Shown in pieces: positions 63,605-64,000 of a DNA stretch of 64,000 nt. The stretch spans positions 33,618 to 97,617 of the forward strand of contig CAZQKR010000015.1 of assembly GCA_964594045.1 (NCBI GenBank), given 5' to 3'. The translations under genes and the position numbers were made by a program. The DNA comes from UBA2365 sp964594045 (GTDB lineage: Bacteria > Bacteroidota > Bacteroidia > Chitinophagales > Saprospiraceae). Each line of letters begins with the position of its first letter. Position 1 is the stretch's first letter. Below the pieces are notes generated by a model that was given only the letters and a program-made list of their open reading frames with translations, was not told the DNA's origin and made no database searches.

Positions 63605-63633
63605 ACCCGTTTGAATAATTCATCCGGACAGGT
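63605..63633 (-). promoter_or_regulatory. Hairpin in the glyA leader
   Basis: On the minus strand ACCTGT (63633-63628) pairs with ACGGGT (63610-63605; one G-U), enclosing a TGAAT/ATTCA stem. Two more CCGG words lie just upstream (63640-63660) and could pair with the CCGG at 63627-63624. It may be a structured regulatory leader, but it matches no riboswitch class I know. Confidence 0.3.
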
Positions 63634-63670
63634 TCTTTCCCCGGCATTTTTCCCTCCGGTTTTTGGCCCA

Positions 63671-63678
63671 CAAATGTA
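63671..63678 (-). promoter_or_regulatory. -7 promoter element of glyA
   Basis: Minus strand TACATTTG, exact TAnnTTTG, 96 nt upstream of the glyA start. No clear -33 TTTG at 17-23 nt. Confidence 0.5.
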
Positions 63679-64000
63679 CCAAAGCTTTATTAATTTTTGC
63701 AGATTTTTATTAAAAATAGCCTGAAGTCCTAAGCTTAATCAGATCAATATAAAGGCACTATTTTGATTAGTGTGGGTAAATGAATTTGATCAAATCTTTC
63801 CGGATTTTCAGAGGATTACAAAATACAGCTATACCACAAAGTTGCACAAAGAAGGCACAAAGAACACAAAGTCAATACATTATATAATAAACCAAGTAGA
63901 TTTTTTGTGGTTAAAAAAAATAAAAACTTCGTGAATTTTGTGTCTGGGTAGTATAAAATATATTGTGTAAACTAAAATAGAAAGATAAAACCAAGAGCAA
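63679..64000. other. Gene-free right edge with CACAAAG-type low-complexity words
   Basis: No gene. 63833-63880 contains repeated CACAAAG words, and 63900-63950 contains the inverted sense (TTTTTTGTGG, TTTTGTGTCTG), so the two stretches are loosely complementary. 63929-63946 is nearly the same word as 16859-16875. Confidence 0.5.

Overview
The window looks like a chromosomal contig from a member of the Bacteroidota, most likely a Saprospiraceae-like bacterium (inference). The evidence is an LpxC-FabZ fusion, a DAHP synthase-chorismate mutase fusion, two proteins with C-terminal type IX secretion (T9SS) sorting domains, and several starts preceded by TAnnTTTG (the Bacteroidota -7 promoter element) instead of Shine-Dalgarno sites. 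TTG and GTG starts are used now and then.

Layout. 1-2.6 kb: a cut-off exported protein and a membrane VWA protein. 2.8-13.4 kb: accD; a tyrosine/homogentisate degradation cluster (hppD, hmgA, flavin-reductase-like protein, fahA); panB, an M42 peptidase and pyrE; then, on the other strand, a Nudix protein, pterin carbinolamine dehydratase and truA. 13.5-17.3 kb is a gene-poor repeat zone: an XRE-type regulator beside a 21-bp tandem array that contains a 100-N gap, a GNAT, a nine-unit palindrome array next to a REP-associated tyrosine transposase, and more than 1 kb with no credible gene. 17.3-22 kb: an MlaE-MlaF-MlaD lipid transport operon, an L-2-hydroxyglutarate-oxidase-like enzyme and threonine aldolase. 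22.0-22.45 kb: a strict 76-bp tandem repeat between convergent genes. 22.45-27.4 kb: a DegP-type protease and lpxA, lpxC-fabZ, lpxD (lipid A). 28-38 kb: CBS protein, flippase, TonB-ExbD-ExbD-ExbB, MarC, M49-like peptidase, cupin, PLP trans-sulfuration enzyme, DAHP synthase-chorismate mutase. 38-42.7 kb: GH5, a sialate O-acetylesterase-like protein and GH16, a secreted beta-glucan-directed trio. 42.8-51.9 kb: a DUF285/SprB-repeat T9SS protein, Tex, another T9SS protein, a polyprenyl synthetase and a small charged secreted protein. 62.3-63.6 kb: glyA.

The most novel region is 51.95-61.94 kb, which is visibly AT-richer than its surroundings. After a 5'-truncated fibronectin-III gene come three genes that share a signal peptide and a related N-terminal domain (about 130 residues, core FKV-Y/F-x-x-G-x-Y) but carry unrelated C-termini: a lysozyme/transglycosylase-like domain, a metzincin protease, and an AHH-type nuclease preceded by a typical pre-toxin hydrophobic segment. 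Each is followed at once by a non-homologous gene. The partners of the two periplasm-type activities have signal peptides. The partner of the nuclease has none and resembles Imm11. I read this as an undescribed polymorphic toxin-immunity locus. Two of the three toxin genes carry single in-frame stops, and a copy of the fibronectin gene's last 52 bp sits between modules, so the locus has been recombining and decaying.

No tRNA, rRNA or CRISPR was seen.
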